Position numbers and translations under genes: made by a program | NCBI RefSeq assembly: GCF_022134585.1 | Contig: NZ_JAKNCT010000005.1 | Span: 112,818-176,817 of the forward strand | Source of the DNA: Mesosutterella porci | GTDB taxonomy: Bacteria; Pseudomonadota; Gammaproteobacteria; Burkholderiales; Burkholderiaceae_F | Length of the DNA: 64,000 bases | Reading direction: 5' to 3' | The notes under the pieces: model-generated | What the model was told of the DNA's origin: nothing | Seen by the model: the letters and a program-made list of their open reading frames with translations, nothing else | The model's database searches: none | Part shown: positions 27,910 through 37,335 of the stretch, one piece after another | How the letters are laid out: each line of letters starts with the position of its first letter | Position numbering within the stretch: the first letter of the stretch is position 1

Positions 27910-29922
27910 TCAGCTCCCGGGCGACGGGATGAAGCTGAGCGCCACCTCCTCGTTCGAGGTCCGCCCGAAGCCGGGCAGGCTCATGATGACCCTGCGGCCG
28001 TAGGAATGCCACTTGTCGAAGGCCCTCGGGTCGCACAGGATCAGCACGCCCCGGTCGGTTTCGCTGCGGATCAGGCGCCCCGCGCCCTGACGCAGCGCCG
28101 TCACCATTTCCGGCACCTGGTAGTCGAGGAAGGGGCTGCCGCCGTTTTGCTCGATCCACTCGCGGCGCGCCGCGACCACCGGATCGTCGGGCGGCGCGAA
28201 GGGAAACTTGTCGATCACGACGATCGAAAGCGCGTCGCCCTTGATGTCGATGCCTTCCCAGAAGCTCATTGAGCCAACGAGGACCGCGTGCTTTTCCTCG
28301 CGGTACTGCTCGAGCAGCCCTTTTCGGGTGCCGCTGCCCTGGCGAAGCACCCGCAGCTGCACCCCGGCCTCGAGCGCGAGGGACTCGAGCCGGTCGGCCA
28401 CCGCCTCCACCGCCTTCAGGCTCGTGCACAGGAAAAAGGCGCGCCCCCCGGCCTTGCGCACGAACGGCCAGGCGCACTCCGCCACGAACTGCGAGAAGCC
28501 TGGCGCGCGTGGATCGGCGGGCAGCCCCTTCGGAATGTAGAGCGCCGCATGCGTGGCAAAGTCAAAGGGGGACTCCCAGGCCGCGGTCTTCGCGTCCTCG
28601 AGCCCGAGCTCGGTGAGAAAGTGCGTGAAGTCGCCCGCGGTCGAGAGCGTGGCCGAGGTGAGCACCCAGGCCTCGCCCTTCTCCTCGCGGATCGCGCGGA
28701 TTTTATCCCCCACGGAGAGCGGCGTGTCGCAGAGCCTCAGCCCCAGCTTGCCCATCTGCAGCCAGCGCACATGCGGGACGCTCCCGTCTTCGCTCCGGGG
28801 CTCCCCGTCCCGGATGAAGGCGTTCCACGAGTCGGCCTGCTCCATGTAGCCCGCGCAGCGCGGCAGCAGCAGGTCGAGGTCGGGGTCGCGGCCCGCATTC
28901 TCCGAGAGCGCGGCGGCCAGCTGCGAGAGCTTCGAAGAGAGCCTGGCAAGCGGCCCGGAGAGCCCCCCGAGCTCCTTTTCCCCGGCCCTCACCCGGGCGC
29001 CCTCCTCAAGCCCGAGGCTGTCGGCCGCCGCGGCCGGAATCTCCTTGGCCGCGAGGCTCACCGCCTGCGTGAGCTCGTCCCAGCGGGCCCCGCCCGGCGC
29101 CTTCGTCTTGGCCAGCAGCAGCGCCTCGCGCGCGAAGTCCACCACCGAATAGGTCGAGAAGACCTTGCCGAAGAAGTCCGTTGCGATCGCGGGCAGCTGG
29201 TGCGCTTCGTCGATCACGGTGACGGGCATGGCGGGCAGCAGCTCCTCGGCCCCCTCCTCCCCGATCGCAAGCGAGGAAAGAAAGAGGTGGTGGTTCACGA
29301 CGAGGATGTCAGAGGCCCGGGCGTGCTTTCTCGCCTTGTTGAGAAAGCAGTCCTTGAAGAAAGGGCACTTCTGCCCGGTGCAGTTGTCCCTCGTCGAGGT
29401 AACGAGCGGCCAGATCGGGTCGTTTTCAGGAATGTGGACGAGTTCCGAGCGATCCCCCGCGGCATTCGTTTCGGCGAAAATCCGGATGTCGCGCAGGTAG
29501 GCCACGTCCTCGCGCGTCGGAAGCCGCTGCACCTCCCGCAGCCGCTTGAGGCAGATGTAGTTCGAGCGACCCTTGAGGATCGCGCAGTCGGCCTGCAGCC
29601 GCAGCGCCCGAAGAATCTGCGGCAGGTCCTTGCCGAAAAGCTGGTCCTGCAGGGGCTTGCCCGCGGTGGAGACCAGGATTCGGACTCCGGCCAGAAGAGC
29701 CGGCACCAGGTAGGCGAAGGTCTTGCCGGTGCCGGTGCCGGCCTCCGCGACGAGAGTGCCGCGGCTGATGATCGTGCGGGCCACCTCGAGGGCGAAGTCG
29801 CGCTGGCTGTCGCGGGGGACGAACCCCGGAAGCGCGCGCTGCAGGGCTCCCCCGGGGCTGAAGGCCTCCTGCACTTCGCGCAGGAGCTCCTCCCCGGCCT
29901 TGATTTCGTTCCCAAGCGGCAT
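27910..29922 (-). CDS. DinG/YoaA-family iron-sulfur DNA helicase
   Basis: 670 aa XPD-like superfamily 2 helicase, 5'-3' direction, used in repair and R-loop or replication conflict resolution. Walker A is GTGTGKT at 62-68, the DEAH box is VIDEAHQLPA. Between them ICLKRL supplies one cysteine and NCTGQKCPFFKDC supplies three for the 4Fe-4S cluster. C-terminal helicase motifs include VGSMSFWEGIDIKGDAL and QGAGRLIRSETDRG. The ATG at 29922 starts MPLGNEIKAGEELL. By length and motif spacing it is closer to YoaA than to long DinG with an exonuclease domain. Next gene upstream is 29 bases away. Confidence 0.92.
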   Translation of the reverse strand: MPLGNEIKAGEELLREVQEAFSPGGALQRALPGFVPRDSQRDFALEVARTIISRGTLVAEAGTGTGKTFAYLVPALLAGVRILVSTAGKPLQDQLFGKDLPQILRALRLQADCAILKGRSNYICLKRLREVQRLPTREDVAYLRDIRIFAETNAAGDRSELVHIPENDPIWPLVTSTRDNCTGQKCPFFKDCFLNKARKHARASDILVVNHHLFLSSLAIGEEGAEELLPAMPVTVIDEAHQLPAIATDFFGKVFSTYSVVDFAREALLLAKTKAPGGARWDELTQAVSLAAKEIPAAAADSLGLEEGARVRAGEKELGGLSGPLARLSSKLSQLAAALSENAGRDPDLDLLLPRCAGYMEQADSWNAFIRDGEPRSEDGSVPHVRWLQMGKLGLRLCDTPLSVGDKIRAIREEKGEAWVLTSATLSTAGDFTHFLTELGLEDAKTAAWESPFDFATHAALYIPKGLPADPRAPGFSQFVAECAWPFVRKAGGRAFFLCTSLKAVEAVADRLESLALEAGVQLRVLRQGSGTRKGLLEQYREEKHAVLVGSMSFWEGIDIKGDALSIVVIDKFPFAPPDDPVVAARREWIEQNGGSPFLDYQVPEMVTALRQGAGRLIRSETDRGVLILCDPRAFDKWHSYGRRVIMSLPGFGRTSNEEVALSFIPSPGS

Positions 29923-29951
29923 GATGGCGTGCGAACTCCCTTTCCCGAAGA

Positions 29952-31328
29952 TTACTGGAAGGGATTCAGGGACTTCTGACGCTTTTTCTTTTCCTCGTCG
30001 TAGCGCTGCTGGGCCTCGGCGCGCTTTTCGCGCTCGGCCTGGGCGTCGGCGCGGCGGCGCTCGCGCTGCTGCTGCAGGCGGGCTCCCTGCTCGGCGGCCT
30101 TTTTCTCGCGCTCGGCGGCCTGCTGCTCGCGGCGCTGCGCGGCCTGCTCATAGCTCGGGTCCTCGGCGCGGCGCTGCGCGGCCTTCTGCCGGTTGGCCGC
30201 CACGCGCTCCCTGGTCTTTTCAGCGCTCGCGGCACGCTCGGCCGCCTTCTGGCGGTTTTCCTCGGCCTTCGCGCGGCGCTCCGCGAGAGAAGCCTCGCGT
30301 TTGGCGGCGTCGGCCTGCGCCTGCAGCTCCTTGCTCTGCTTCTCCAGCGCATCGGCCCGGGCCTTGGCCACGCGCTCTTCGGCCGCGACCTGGCGGCGCA
30401 GCCGCTCGTCGGCGTCGGCCTGGCGCCGGGTGGCCCGCTCGATGCTGCCCGCGGCGAGGGCGCGCTCCTCGGGCGTGAGCTCGACGCCTTCCTCAATCTT
30501 CGCGGCGATCTTCTTGTTCTGCTCCTTCTCCGTGTTTTCCGCGCGGATGAAGTTCTTCGCCTCGAGCTCCACGCGGCGGAACTCCTTCTCGCGGTTAAAG
30601 CGCGCGGTGCGAACCCGCTCCCAGCAGTTCGAGACGAGGAAATGCCCGATGCAGACATCGTGCGCCTCGTCTGCCGCACGCTCCATGGCGCTTCTCGAGC
30701 GGTCCACGTCCTTCAGCGCCGCCTCGGCCTTGTCGTGGCTCGTGATGGAGCCCTCGGGCCAGCGCTTGAGAATCGAGCGGTTATCGATGCCCGCGGGCAG
30801 CTTCGCAAAAAGCGCGTCCCATTTGTCCTTCAGCACCGAAGTCTTCGCCGGCGCGGCCGGATCCTTCGCCGGAGTCGTGGACGCGATCACCGTCCGGGCC
30901 TCGGCAGCGGCCCGGTCGAGCTCCTTCATGCGGGCGTTCGCGGCCGAGCGCACGCGGCCCCGGCAGTAGTCCATGAAGATCGTCCCGTCCTTGCAGGCGA
31001 GGTGCTTCTTCAGGGCCGCGTCATGGACGCGGCCGCGCAGCTCCTCGATGTCCTTCAGCGCCTGGCGGGCCTGCTCGGGCGTCTGAATCGCCCCCTCGGG
31101 CCAGCGCTGCGGAATCTGCCTTTCATCGTAGATGTCGAAGTCCGGCACCGCCTCGTCCCCGTCCGAGGCGGCGTTCTGCGGCCTCTGCCGCGAAACAACG
31201 GGAGCCGGGCTCCCTTTTCCCGTGACGATCTGCGAGTCTTCAAGCACGGCCCCCAGGGGCTCGGCCAGAGCGGCCGCGCAGCCAAGCATCGACAGGCAGA
31301 AGACGGTGAACTTCATGCGTTGTTTCAT
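29952..31328 (-). CDS. Exported coiled-coil protein with duplicated cysteine-pair domain
   Basis: 458 aa from the ATG at 31328 (an ATG at 31316 is also possible). Signal peptide [20 protein letters not shown]. Two copies of one ~75-residue module follow: each starts RWPEGAI/RWPEGSI and has a cysteine pair 9-11 residues apart before an Arg-rich helix ([16 protein letters not shown] and [15 protein letters not shown]). The second half (~250-450) is an uninterrupted Arg/Glu/Ala/Gln coiled coil with TolA-like composition. Similar CxxxFxxxxC-plus-coiled-coil proteins occur in other Burkholderiales without assigned role. Likely periplasmic, with disulfide-bonded modules. No function is claimed. Confidence 0.75.
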   Translation of the reverse strand: MKQRMKFTVFCLSMLGCAAALAEPLGAVLEDSQIVTGKGSPAPVVSRQRPQNAASDGDEAVPDFDIYDERQIPQRWPEGAIQTPEQARQALKDIEELRGRVHDAALKKHLACKDGTIFMDYCRGRVRSAANARMKELDRAAAEARTVIASTTPAKDPAAPAKTSVLKDKWDALFAKLPAGIDNRSILKRWPEGSITSHDKAEAALKDVDRSRSAMERAADEAHDVCIGHFLVSNCWERVRTARFNREKEFRRVELEAKNFIRAENTEKEQNKKIAAKIEEGVELTPEERALAAGSIERATRRQADADERLRRQVAAEERVAKARADALEKQSKELQAQADAAKREASLAERRAKAEENRQKAAERAASAEKTRERVAANRQKAAQRRAEDPSYEQAAQRREQQAAEREKKAAEQGARLQQQRERRRADAQAEREKRAEAQQRYDEEKKKRQKSLNPFQ

Positions 31329-31548
31329 GAAAAGCAAACCCAAAAAGAAAACCTTCTGGCAACAGGGGAATTTTAAAGGCATTGGCCAAAGAAAAGAGGG
31401 CGCCCTTCGAATCCCTCCCGCGCCGGCCCTGAAAAAGAGCCCTGCGGAAGCCTTTCAGGGGACCGCCCCTTTCGTTAAAATGAACCTATTTACCTTGGCC
31501 TCCGGCGCACAGACTCCGCCGGGAGCGGCGAAAGGAGAAACAAAGCTT

Positions 31549-32562
31549 ATGACCTGTCCAGCCAATCACCCCAAACTCAATCCTACGGTGCGCGTCACCA
31601 TCACCGGCGCGGCCGGCAACATCGGCTATGCGCTGCTTTTCAGGATCGCAAGCGGCGCGGTCTTCGGCCCGAACACGCCGGTGCAGCTGCAGCTGCTCGA
31701 GCGCGACAACGAGCAGTCCAAGGCCTCGCTGAACGGCGTGTGCATGGAGCTCTTTGACAGCGCCTTCCCGCTGCTCACCCGCGTGATCACGACGACCGAT
31801 CCGCTCGAAGCCTTCGAAAAGACCCAGGCGGCCTTCCTCGTGGGCTCCATGCCCCGCGGCCCCGGCATGGCCCGCTCGGACCTGCTGCTCGCCAACGGCC
31901 CGATCTTCCAGAGCCAGGGCGAGGCCCTCGACCAGACGGCGGACCGCAACGTGAAGGTGCTGGTGGTGGGCAACCCCTGCAACACGAACGCCTACATTGC
32001 GATGCACAACGCCCCGTCGCTCTCGCCCAAGTGCTTCAGCGCCATGATGCGCCTGGACCACAACCGCGCAGTCGCGCAGCTCGCGCAGAAGACCGGAAAG
32101 CCCGTGTGCTCCATCTCCGGGCTCAAGGTCTGGGGCAACCACTCGAACTCCATGTACCCCGACATCTCCCAGTGCACGATCGCCGGCGTCAAGGCGACGG
32201 AGCTCGTTGACGAGGCCTGGTACAACGACTACTTCCTGCCCACCGTCTCGAAGCGCGGCAGCGCCATCATCAAGGCGCGCGGCAAGTCCTCCGCGGCCTC
32301 CGCCGCCTCGGCCGCCATCGACCACATGCGCGACTGGTGGAACGGCTCGAACGGCCGCATCGTCACGATGGCCGTTCCCTCCGACGGCTCCTACGGCGTG
32401 CCCGAAGGCCTGGTCTGCGGCTTCCCCTGCATCTGCACCGGAGGCGGCGAGTACGAGATCGTGAAGGACCTGCCGATCACCGCCTCGGGACGCGCAAGGC
32501 TCGACGCGACGATCGCCGAGCTCGTAAAAGAGCACGACACGGTCGCCCAGCTCTGCGAATAA
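31549..32562 (+). CDS. mdh: Malate dehydrogenase
   Basis: 337 aa NAD-dependent enzyme interconverting malate and oxaloacetate; in an anaerobe it probably feeds the reductive TCA branch. [19 protein letters not shown] is the Rossmann loop at ~13-32. [13 protein letters not shown] binds [11 protein letters not shown] carries substrate-binding Arg/Asp, and [12 protein letters not shown] holds the catalytic His. AAAGGAGAAA lies 9 bases before the ATG at 31549; the frame is open further upstream but without a ribosome site. Ends at a strong terminator. It stands alone. Confidence 0.95.
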   Translation: MTCPANHPKLNPTVRVTITGAAGNIGYALLFRIASGAVFGPNTPVQLQLLERDNEQSKASLNGVCMELFDSAFPLLTRVITTTDPLEAFEKTQAAFLVGSMPRGPGMARSDLLLANGPIFQSQGEALDQTADRNVKVLVVGNPCNTNAYIAMHNAPSLSPKCFSAMMRLDHNRAVAQLAQKTGKPVCSISGLKVWGNHSNSMYPDISQCTIAGVKATELVDEAWYNDYFLPTVSKRGSAIIKARGKSSAASAASAAIDHMRDWWNGSNGRIVTMAVPSDGSYGVPEGLVCGFPCICTGGGEYEIVKDLPITASGRARLDATIAELVKEHDTVAQLCE

Positions 32563-32609
32563 AGAAGCACGATCCCTTGCGGCGCCCCGTCCGACGGGGC
32601 GCCCGTCCT

Positions 32610-32647
32610 TCGCCTGCCGGGCGATTCTCCGGCAGGCGATGTTTTTT
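32610..32647 (+). terminator. Intrinsic terminator after mdh
   Basis: TCGCCTGCCGG (32610-32620) pairs perfectly with CCGGCAGGCGA (32629-32639), followed by TG and six T residues. A second GC-rich hairpin (GGCGCCCCG / CGGGGCGCC) lies just before it at 32581-32603. Confidence 0.85.
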
Positions 32648-32657
32648 CCCAAGACTC

Positions 32658-33164
32658 ATGCCCAAAAGCTCAGAAATAAAGGCATTCCTCGGCCTCCTGC
32701 GCTCAGGCGGCGAGAGCGCGCCATTCCCGAAAGGCCTCCCCGCGGCGGTGATCGACACCAATGTGCTCATGGACTTCTGGCATTTCAGGGATCCGCAGGC
32801 CCTGCCCCTGCTCGCACTGCTCGAGGCTGGGGCCTTCACGGCGGTCCGCGACGAGGACACAGAAAACGAATTCGCGGAGGTTCTCGGCCGGCCGCAGTTC
32901 GGCGAGCCCCTCGAGCGTCAGAAGGAGATCCTCGGGCGCTGGCACCGGCTCGCGCGGCCCGCGCCGGGGCGCGCCCGCTCGCCCTTCGGCTGCCGCGACC
33001 CCCTCGACCAGAAGCTCTTCGACCTCGCGGAGGCCGCGGGCGCGAGCCTGATCATCACCAAGGACCGCCTGGTGCTGAAGGCCGGGCGGAAAACCGCACG
33101 GGCAGGGCTGCGGATCCTCACGCCGGCTCAGGCCGTCGAAGCGCTCGGGGAAACCCAGGGGTAA
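32658..33164 (+). CDS. PIN-domain protein (putative toxin-type ribonuclease)
   Basis: 168 aa. PIN acidic residues are recognisable: [40 protein letters not shown] and [10 protein letters not shown]. Closest in layout to the COG1569-type PIN proteins often labelled as toxin components. No antitoxin gene is adjacent on either side, so a toxin role is unsupported. The ATG at 32658 is just inside the T-run of the mdh terminator, so a promoter overlapping the terminator or readthrough from mdh is needed. A longer upstream frame was rejected because it overlaps mdh. Confidence 0.82.
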   Translation: MPKSSEIKAFLGLLRSGGESAPFPKGLPAAVIDTNVLMDFWHFRDPQALPLLALLEAGAFTAVRDEDTENEFAEVLGRPQFGEPLERQKEILGRWHRLARPAPGRARSPFGCRDPLDQKLFDLAEAAGASLIITKDRLVLKAGRKTARAGLRILTPAQAVEALGETQG

Positions 33165-33179
33165 GGGGCCGGACTTTTT

Positions 33180-34499
33180 TCAGGCCTCTCCGGACTCCCC
33201 GGAGGGTTTCTGAGGAGCTTCGGCCGCCGCCTGCCCGCCGTTCTCGAGCGCCCCGGGGCGCTCCGGGGCCTCGATGCCCTCGAGGCTGCGGCTCATCCGG
33301 CGCGTGCGGCTCTGCACGCGGTTCACGGCCTCCTCGGCCTGGGAGAGCTTTTTCTGCACTGAGTCCATGGCGCCCGCGAAGACCGCGAACTCCGACTTCA
33401 CGGCCGCGAGAAGCTTCCAGACCTCGGCGGAGCGCTCCTGCACCGCAAGCGTCCGGAACCCGACCTGAAGGGAGTTGAGAAGAGCGGCGGTCACCGTGGG
33501 GCCGGCGGGCATCACGTGCAGCTCGCGCTGCAGCTTCTCAGCGAGCCCGGGCATGCGGAGCAGCTCGGCATAGAGGTTCTCCGTAGGCAGGAACATCACG
33601 GCGAAGGCCGTGGTCTCGGGCGCGCGCAGGTACTTCGAGGAAATGTCCTTCGCCTCGGACTCGAAACGGGTCCGAAGCGCCTTCTGTGCAGCCTGCTCCA
33701 TTTCCCGGTCGCCCGAGGAGCGCGCGTCCTCAAGCCGCTCCCAGTCCTCGCGCGGGAACTTGGAGTCGATCGGCAGCCAGACCGTCTCGCCCGGGGCGGC
33801 GCCGGGCATCTTCAGCGCGAACTCCACCCGCCTGCCGGATCCGGGCACCGTCTCGACGTTCTCGGCGTACTGTCCGGGAGCGAGGAACTGGGAAAGGATC
33901 GCGCCGAGCTGCACCTCGCCCAGGGTGCCGCGGACCTTGACGTTGGTCATCACGCGCGTGAGCGTGTCGACGCTGCCCGCGAGGGAACGCATTTCGCCGA
34001 GCCCCTTTTCCACCTCGCCCAGCTGAGCGGCCAGCAGCCGGAAATGTTCGTTGAGGCGCGACTGCAGAACCGTCTCCATCTTCTCCTCGACCGTCGCGCG
34101 CATCGCCTCGAGCTTTTCCTCGTTGGAGGCCCGCAGCGTCGAGAGCTGCGCGTTGACGGCCTGGCTCACGGAGGCGAAGTTCTCGGCAAACGCCCGGGTC
34201 ATTCCGGCCAGCTGCCGGTTCTGCACGTCGGAGAGCCCCTGGGCCTGCCGCAGCATCGACTCGCGCATCTGGTCGATCGAGCCGCGCAGCAGGCTGTCGG
34301 CCTGGGCGAGCCTCATCTGAAGCCGGTTGTCGCGGGCCTCAGCCGCCTCGGCCTCGCGCCCGAGCCCCTCCTGGAGCGCCTCGAGGAGCCCGCGCCGCAG
34401 CTCCTCGCGGTCCCGCCGCAGCCGCAGCGCGAAAACGAAGGCAGGCGCCGCCGCGAGCGCCAGAAGGATCAGAACGACATAGAGGGGGATGCTGGGCAT
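33180..34499 (-). CDS. rmuC: RmuC-family protein
   Basis: 439 aa. N-terminal transmembrane helix (PLYVVLILLALAAAPAFVF), coiled coil ~30-165, then the RmuC nuclease-like domain: VRGTLGEVQLGAILSQFLAP, VEFALKMPG, LPIDSKFPREDWERL and YLRAPETTAFAVMFLPTENL. Family members limit recombination at inverted repeats by an unknown biochemical mechanism; the fold is restriction-endonuclease-like. The tail is Pro/Glu/Ala-rich. Convergent with the PIN gene (15 bp). Confidence 0.93.
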   Translation of the reverse strand: MPSIPLYVVLILLALAAAPAFVFALRLRRDREELRRGLLEALQEGLGREAEAAEARDNRLQMRLAQADSLLRGSIDQMRESMLRQAQGLSDVQNRQLAGMTRAFAENFASVSQAVNAQLSTLRASNEEKLEAMRATVEEKMETVLQSRLNEHFRLLAAQLGEVEKGLGEMRSLAGSVDTLTRVMTNVKVRGTLGEVQLGAILSQFLAPGQYAENVETVPGSGRRVEFALKMPGAAPGETVWLPIDSKFPREDWERLEDARSSGDREMEQAAQKALRTRFESEAKDISSKYLRAPETTAFAVMFLPTENLYAELLRMPGLAEKLQRELHVMPAGPTVTAALLNSLQVGFRTLAVQERSAEVWKLLAAVKSEFAVFAGAMDSVQKKLSQAEEAVNRVQSRTRRMSRSLEGIEAPERPGALENGGQAAAEAPQKPSGESGEA

Positions 34500-34638
34500 G
34501 AGGAAGGCCTGATGAAAAAGGATTCAAACGGGAACGCCGCGCTCCAGATCTTAGCCTGCAGCGCAGGCGGGAGCGATGTTTTTTTGAGGATCCGGGGCCT
34601 TTTTCACCCCTTTGAAGGAGCGCCCACGGGAAAAGCAG

Positions 34639-34677
34639 GCAAAACGAAACCCCGGCCTGAAAACACAGACCGGGGTT
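34639..34677 (-). terminator. Intrinsic terminator of the small lipoprotein gene
   Basis: On the minus strand AACCCCGG (from 34677) pairs with CCGGGGTT (ending 34649), followed by TCGTTTTG. About 45 bases past the stop codon, and it separates this gene from rmuC. Confidence 0.7.
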
Positions 34678-34721
34678 CTGAATTAATCTTCAGCTACACC
34701 GCCTGGGTGCAGTCTTCCAGA

Positions 34722-34964
34722 TTAGTTCTTGGCAGCGGCAGAAGAAGCCGGAGCAGAGGCAGCAGCGGAAGAGGCCGGAGCGGAGGCAGCGGCGGAAGAA
34801 GCAGCCATCGAATCAGCGGCGGAAGAAGCCGGAGCGGAAGCGGCCATGGAAGAAGCCGGGGCGGAAGCAGCGGCGGAAGAGGCCGGAGCGGAAGCGGGCT
34901 TCGAGCAGGCAACAGCCATCATGGCAACGGCAGCGGCAGCGACGATCTTAAGAGCGGTATTCAT
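34722..34964 (-). CDS. Small Ala/Ser/Pro-repeat lipoprotein
   Basis: 80 aa from the ATG at 34964. Residues 1-20 are a lipoprotein signal (ALKIVAAAAVAMMAVAC), after which the whole mature chain is made of PASAPASSAAA-type repeats with an occasional Met or Asp, ending AAAKN. No folded domain is predicted. The repeat DNA is AGCGGAAGAAGCCGG-like and could vary in copy number by slippage. It is monocistronic with its own terminator. Likely a surface or periplasmic spacer tethered by lipid; related low-complexity small lipoproteins exist but no function is known. Confidence 0.72.
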   Translation of the reverse strand: MNTALKIVAAAAVAMMAVACSKPASAPASSAAASAPASSMAASAPASSAADSMAASSAAASAPASSAAASAPASSAAAKN

Positions 34965-35202
34965 CGGTATACACCTCAAAAACGTCCATCTAGGATGGAA
35001 TTGAAATTTATCATTTGTTCCTCCCAGAAGTGACGGTAGATAAATTACCCGCTTCATTTCTGGTGAACGACGTCATTCTTCCACGTCCGAGGGATGCTTG
35101 CAAGTGAAATTAGAACAAACACCAATCGGATAAAACCCTGAAAAAACGGAGCGTTCCGAGGAAACTTCGTTTCCCATCGCCGGACGGTTTTCCGCCGGTT
35201 AA

Positions 35203-35231
35203 AACCCTTTTGGAACAGTTCCAAAAGGGTT
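35203..35231 (-). terminator. Terminator-like perfect hairpin after tRNA-Arg
   Basis: AACCCTTTTGGAAC (35203-35216) and GTTCCAAAAGGGTT (35218-35231) are perfect complements with a one-base centre. On the tRNA strand the arm ends in TTTTAA. It lies 8 bases past the tRNA CCA end. Confidence 0.65.
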
Positions 35232-35239
35232 GGGATTCG

Positions 35240-35316
35240 TGGTGCGCCCGGTAGGATTCGAACCCGCGACCCCCTGGTTCGTAGCCAGGTGCTCTATCCA
35301 ACTGAGCTACGGGCGC
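35240..35316 (-). tRNA. tRNA-Arg (anticodon ACG)
   Basis: Reads 5' GCGCCCGTAGCTCAGTTGGA, with an anticodon stem CCTGG / CCAGG around loop CTACGAA (anticodon ACG, read as ICG), T arm GGGTTCGAATCC and acceptor end CGGGCGC followed by genomic CCA. 77 bases including CCA. Confidence 0.97.
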
Positions 35317-35676
35317 GCACGGATGGGGCATATTACTGGTAAAAAGAAAGCTTGTCAATAAAATGGCACAAACGGAGTACCGCCTTTGGGGGATTCTCTT
35401 TCCCCAACGCCTGAAAAACCGCGCGGCCGGAGCCTGGCGCCGGCTCTCTGCCCGCCCGGGCGCTGCCGCGCAGGGGGAAAGGAAGCCGTCCGGCCCGGGC
35501 CGGAGAGCCGGGTCCAGAGCCCCGCCCTCGACCGACCGGTTTAAGACGATGGCATGAAATACATAAACCGCATGATTATTTATTAAAAATAACAATTAGC
35601 TATTTATCGCCCGACTTCTTAAACTCAGGCAAAGGCGCGGATGTCCCGCGCGCTCTGATCAGGGAGACATTCCATC
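35317..35676. other. 360-base gap upstream of the CMD gene
   Basis: Contains the tRNA promoter (minus strand) and the leader of the CMD gene. 35390-35540 is GC-rich without a conserved frame; 35550-35610 is AT-rich (AACAATTAGCTATTTAT) and is the likely CMD promoter. No further gene or RNA motif was recognised. Confidence 0.4.
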
Positions 35677-36438
35677 ATGACGAGTTTTTCCAGACGCTCT
35701 GTCCTCATGGCCGCCGCAGCCGCGGGACTGACCGGCGAGGCCTCGGCCTCCGCCCCGCAGGGGGCCGGCCCGGATCCTGAGCTTGACGCGATCCGGCGGC
35801 GGCTCCTTACTTTAAAGAGCCGCGGCCCCAGCCTTTCCACGGATCAGAAATACTGTGTGCTGCTTGCCGTGGTGACCGCCGGAGGCACCCCAGGGGAAGC
35901 GGAGCTGCTCACCCGGCTCGCGCTCCGCGACGGGGTCTCCCCCGAGGTCATCCATGAAAGCATCTTCCAGACTTCGCCCTACAGCGGACTCGCCCGGGCC
36001 GACGCCGCGCTGCGCGCTGCGGCTCTCGCCCTGCGGGCCTCGGGCAGGAGCTTCCCCCAGGGGCTCTCCACGACCGACGACTCGAACCGCTTCAGCAAGG
36101 GGCTTGAAGTCCAGAAGAAGATCTTCGGGGCGGCCATCGACAAGATGCACCAGTCAGCGGCCGACGCCGAGCGGGCGCTCATCGTGGACGACCTGACCGG
36201 GTGGTGCTTCGGCGACTACTACACCCGAAAGGGGCTTGCGATCCGCGAGCGGGAACTCGTCACCTTTGCCGCTATCGCGGCGCTGGGCGGCTGCGAGCCG
36301 CAGCTTACGGCCCACGCGGGAGCCTGTCTGAGAAGCGGCCTCACCCGGCAGAACCTGATCGACGCCCTCCAGGTCGGGGCCCCCTATCTGGGGTTCCCGA
36401 GGACGCTCAACGCCCTGGCCATCGTGAAAAAAGCCTGA
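35677..36438 (+). CDS. Exported carboxymuconolactone decarboxylase (CMD)-family protein
   Basis: 253 aa. Twin-arginine-like signal SFSRRSVLMAAAAAGLTG. Two CMD-type helical segments: ~30-125 (AVVTAGGTPGEAELLTRLAL) and ~140-250 (GWCFGDYYTRKGLAIRERELVTFAAI and TAHAGACLRSGLTRQNLIDALQ, shown here as parts). The peroxidase-type CxxC of AhpD is absent; the single GGCEPQLTAHAGA segment has the CMD His. AGGGAGA lies 9 bases before the ATG. Periplasmic CMD proteins occur in gut Sutterellaceae and Bacteroides but have no known substrate. Convergent with a LysR gene, 6 bp apart. Confidence 0.82.
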   Translation: MTSFSRRSVLMAAAAAGLTGEASASAPQGAGPDPELDAIRRRLLTLKSRGPSLSTDQKYCVLLAVVTAGGTPGEAELLTRLALRDGVSPEVIHESIFQTSPYSGLARADAALRAAALALRASGRSFPQGLSTTDDSNRFSKGLEVQKKIFGAAIDKMHQSAADAERALIVDDLTGWCFGDYYTRKGLAIRERELVTFAAIAALGGCEPQLTAHAGACLRSGLTRQNLIDALQVGAPYLGFPRTLNALAIVKKA

Positions 36439-36444
36439 AGCGGC

Positions 36445-37335
36445 TCAGTCTCCGCCGCAAAGCGCTGAGAGCTCGTTCCAGAAAAGCTCGGGCGTACGCG
36501 CGAGGCGCCCCTGGCGGCGCCGGATCAGCCGGTGACCGGTTCGGATCTCCGGCTCGATCGGCACAAAGCGGCACTCGGGCGAGGGGCGGATGGCGACGGC
36601 GCCCTCGATGCAGACCGCGGCCCCGATGCCCGCCTCAATCAGGGGAAGCGCGTTCGTGACAAGGCTCACCCTGCCCGCCGTGCGCAGCGTCCCGGGCACA
36701 TTTTCAAACCAGCCGGACACGGCGTCGTCGACAATGCTGCGGTAAGGCAGGATGAGCGGCTGAGCCTTGAGCTCGGCCAGGCTCACGCTGTCGCGCTCCC
36801 AAAGCGCGCTGCCCTTCCCGACCAGCGCTCCCCAGCGCTCGGTGACGGGGAACACCTCCGATTCGTACTTCGCCACCTCCACCGGCTCTATCACCACCCC
36901 CATGTCCAGAGTGCCGCGGTCGAGCCACGAAGAGATGCTGTCGCTCGTGGCCGACAGGATTTCGAATTCGACCCGCGGGTGCTCCGAGCGCCACCGGGCG
37001 ATCTCGCGCGCGAGGATTTTCATGGCATTCGATTCGACCACACCGATGCGCACGCGCCCGGCAAGCTCCCCGGAGCGAAGCGCCTGCCGGACCTCTGCCG
37101 CGGCGTCTTCGGCCAGCGCCAGAATGGCCGCCGCGCGCTTCTGGAAGAGAAGGCCGCCCTCGGTGAGCGTCACCTGCCGCCTGCTGCGCAGGAACAGCGG
37201 CGCTCCGAGCTCCTCCTCGAGCTCCTGGATCTGCCTGGACAGAGCCGGCTGCGACAGGTGAAGGAGTTCAGAGGCGCGCGTGATGTTGCCCGTGCGGCAG
37301 ACCATTAAAAAAGACTTCAGTACACGCAGGTTCAT
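36445..37335 (-). CDS. LysR-family transcriptional regulator
   Basis: 296 aa. Winged HTH at 1-60 (RVLKSFLMVCRTGNITRASE and SQPALSRQIQELEEELGAPL), then a periplasmic-binding-like effector domain (GRVRIGVVESNAM onwards). The start codon overlaps the stop of the preceding LysR gene as ATGA, so the two regulators are translationally coupled. This type usually acts on a gene divergent from it; here the divergent partner belongs to the first LysR gene. Confidence 0.92.
   Translation of the reverse strand: MNLRVLKSFLMVCRTGNITRASELLHLSQPALSRQIQELEEELGAPLFLRSRRQVTLTEGGLLFQKRAAAILALAEDAAAEVRQALRSGELAGRVRIGVVESNAMKILAREIARWRSEHPRVEFEILSATSDSISSWLDRGTLDMGVVIEPVEVAKYESEVFPVTERWGALVGKGSALWERDSVSLAELKAQPLILPYRSIVDDAVSGWFENVPGTLRTAGRVSLVTNALPLIEAGIGAAVCIEGAVAIRPSPECRFVPIEPEIRTGHRLIRRRQGRLARTPELFWNELSALCGGD

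Noticed and set aside
32658..33164. Toxin-antitoxin system with the PIN protein
   Set aside because: No small antitoxin-like gene lies on either side: mdh and rmuC flank it directly.
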